NCBI RefSeq assembly: GCF_019891395.1
Contig: NZ_CP078143.1
Coordinates: forward strand, 930,001 to 994,000
Direction of reading: 5' to 3'
DNA from: Nitratireductor kimnyeongensis
GTDB lineage: Bacteria > Pseudomonadota > Alphaproteobacteria > Rhizobiales > Rhizobiaceae
DNA: 64,000 bases
The notes under the pieces were generated by a model. The model did no database searches. It was given only the letters and a program-made list of their open reading frames with translations, and was not told the DNA's origin. Shown in pieces: positions 63,792 to 64,000 of the stretch (within the stretch, counting starts at the first letter, position 1; the number at the start of each line of letters is the position of its first letter). A program made the translations under genes and the position numbers.

Positions 63792-64000
63792 ATGAGAATA
63801 TCACGTGTCGAGGCGATCGCCCTCAACCTAGACCTGTCGCGCCCGTTCAGCGGTGGGACCTATGTCGTCAAATCCCGCCCAACAATTCTCACCAGCGTCA
63901 CGCTGGAGGATGGGACAATCGGGTCGATCTATGGCGGCGACGAAACCGACACGCAGTCGCGCATTGTGGAAACCATCAACGCCGTCTATGCGCCGAAACT
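63792..64000 (+). CDS. Enolase-superfamily (mandelate racemase/muconate lactonising) enzyme, partial
   Basis: Only the first 69 codons are inside the window. The N-terminal segment MRISRVEAIALNLDLSRPF with TSVTLEDGTIGSIYGGDE matches the capping domain of the mandelate racemase/muconate lactonising enzyme group. AGGGAGA about 6 nt upstream supports the ATG. Members are often sugar-acid dehydratases or racemases. The two upstream LacI-type operators suggest carbohydrate control. The active site is beyond the window. Confidence 0.72.
   Translation, partial: MRISRVEAIALNLDLSRPFSGGTYVVKSRPTILTSVTLEDGTIGSIYGGDETDTQSRIVETINAVYAPK

Noticed and set aside
1..64000. CRISPR array, toxin-antitoxin or restriction-type defence genes
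   Set aside because: I found no regularly spaced repeats and no nuclease, methylase or toxin-antitoxin pair among the readable genes.

Overview
The window reads as about 64 kb of chromosome or chromid from an alphaproteobacterium of the Hyphomicrobiales (Rhizobiales), most like the Phyllobacteriaceae (Mesorhizobium, Nitratireductor and relatives). This rests on the high G+C, the dense short-overlap operons, the many ABC importers, a short second FtsZ of the rhizobial FtsZ2 kind, and palindromic intergenic repeats that resemble those of rhizobial genomes. I see no rRNA, tRNA, CRISPR array, transposase, phage gene or replication origin.

Left part (1-13 kb): amine/polyamine-type catabolism. The end of a glutamine-synthetase-like enzyme, an aldehyde dehydrogenase and an iron alcohol dehydrogenase run rightward. 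Facing them is a leftward operon of a PuuR-type regulator, a peptide/opine-type ABC importer and an acyl-CoA synthetase (ADP-forming)-GNAT fusion. A class III aminotransferase diverges from the regulator, with two identical 15-bp repeats resembling PuuR sites between them. From 13 to 21 kb a branched-chain-amino-acid-type ABC importer is followed by an amidase and an N-acyl-D-amino-acid deacylase, then a LysR regulator on the other strand.

Middle (22-34 kb): the least familiar part. A compact rightward operon encodes a large GNAT-like protein, an asparagine-synthetase-type amidotransferase, a free acyl carrier protein, an AMP-forming acyl ligase and an NAD-synthetase-like enzyme. I infer a small biosynthetic or polysaccharide-decorating pathway of unknown product. 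Next come arginase and ornithine cyclodeaminase with a divergent Lrp regulator, two Gfo/Idh/MocA oxidoreductases and a secreted GH5 glycosidase.

34-49 kb: FtsZ2, then a three-gene operon for making and phosphorolysing the compatible solute glucosylglycerate (GpgS, phosphatase, GH13_18 phosphorylase), a phosphoribosyltransferase, an M20 amidohydrolase, and a leftward purine-salvage operon (LacI regulator, Pot-type ABC importer, nucleoside hydrolase, adenine deaminase).

Right part (49-64 kb): metal and oxidative stress functions (CopA with a MerR-type promoter, MsrB-MsrA, an MFS exporter with a His-rich tail and its CsoR/RcnR repressor), then a polyol operon (SorC regulator, Smo/Ugp-type ABC importer, SDR dehydrogenase, HAD phosphatase, FGGY kinase). 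The window ends in an enolase-superfamily gene preceded by two LacI-type operators.
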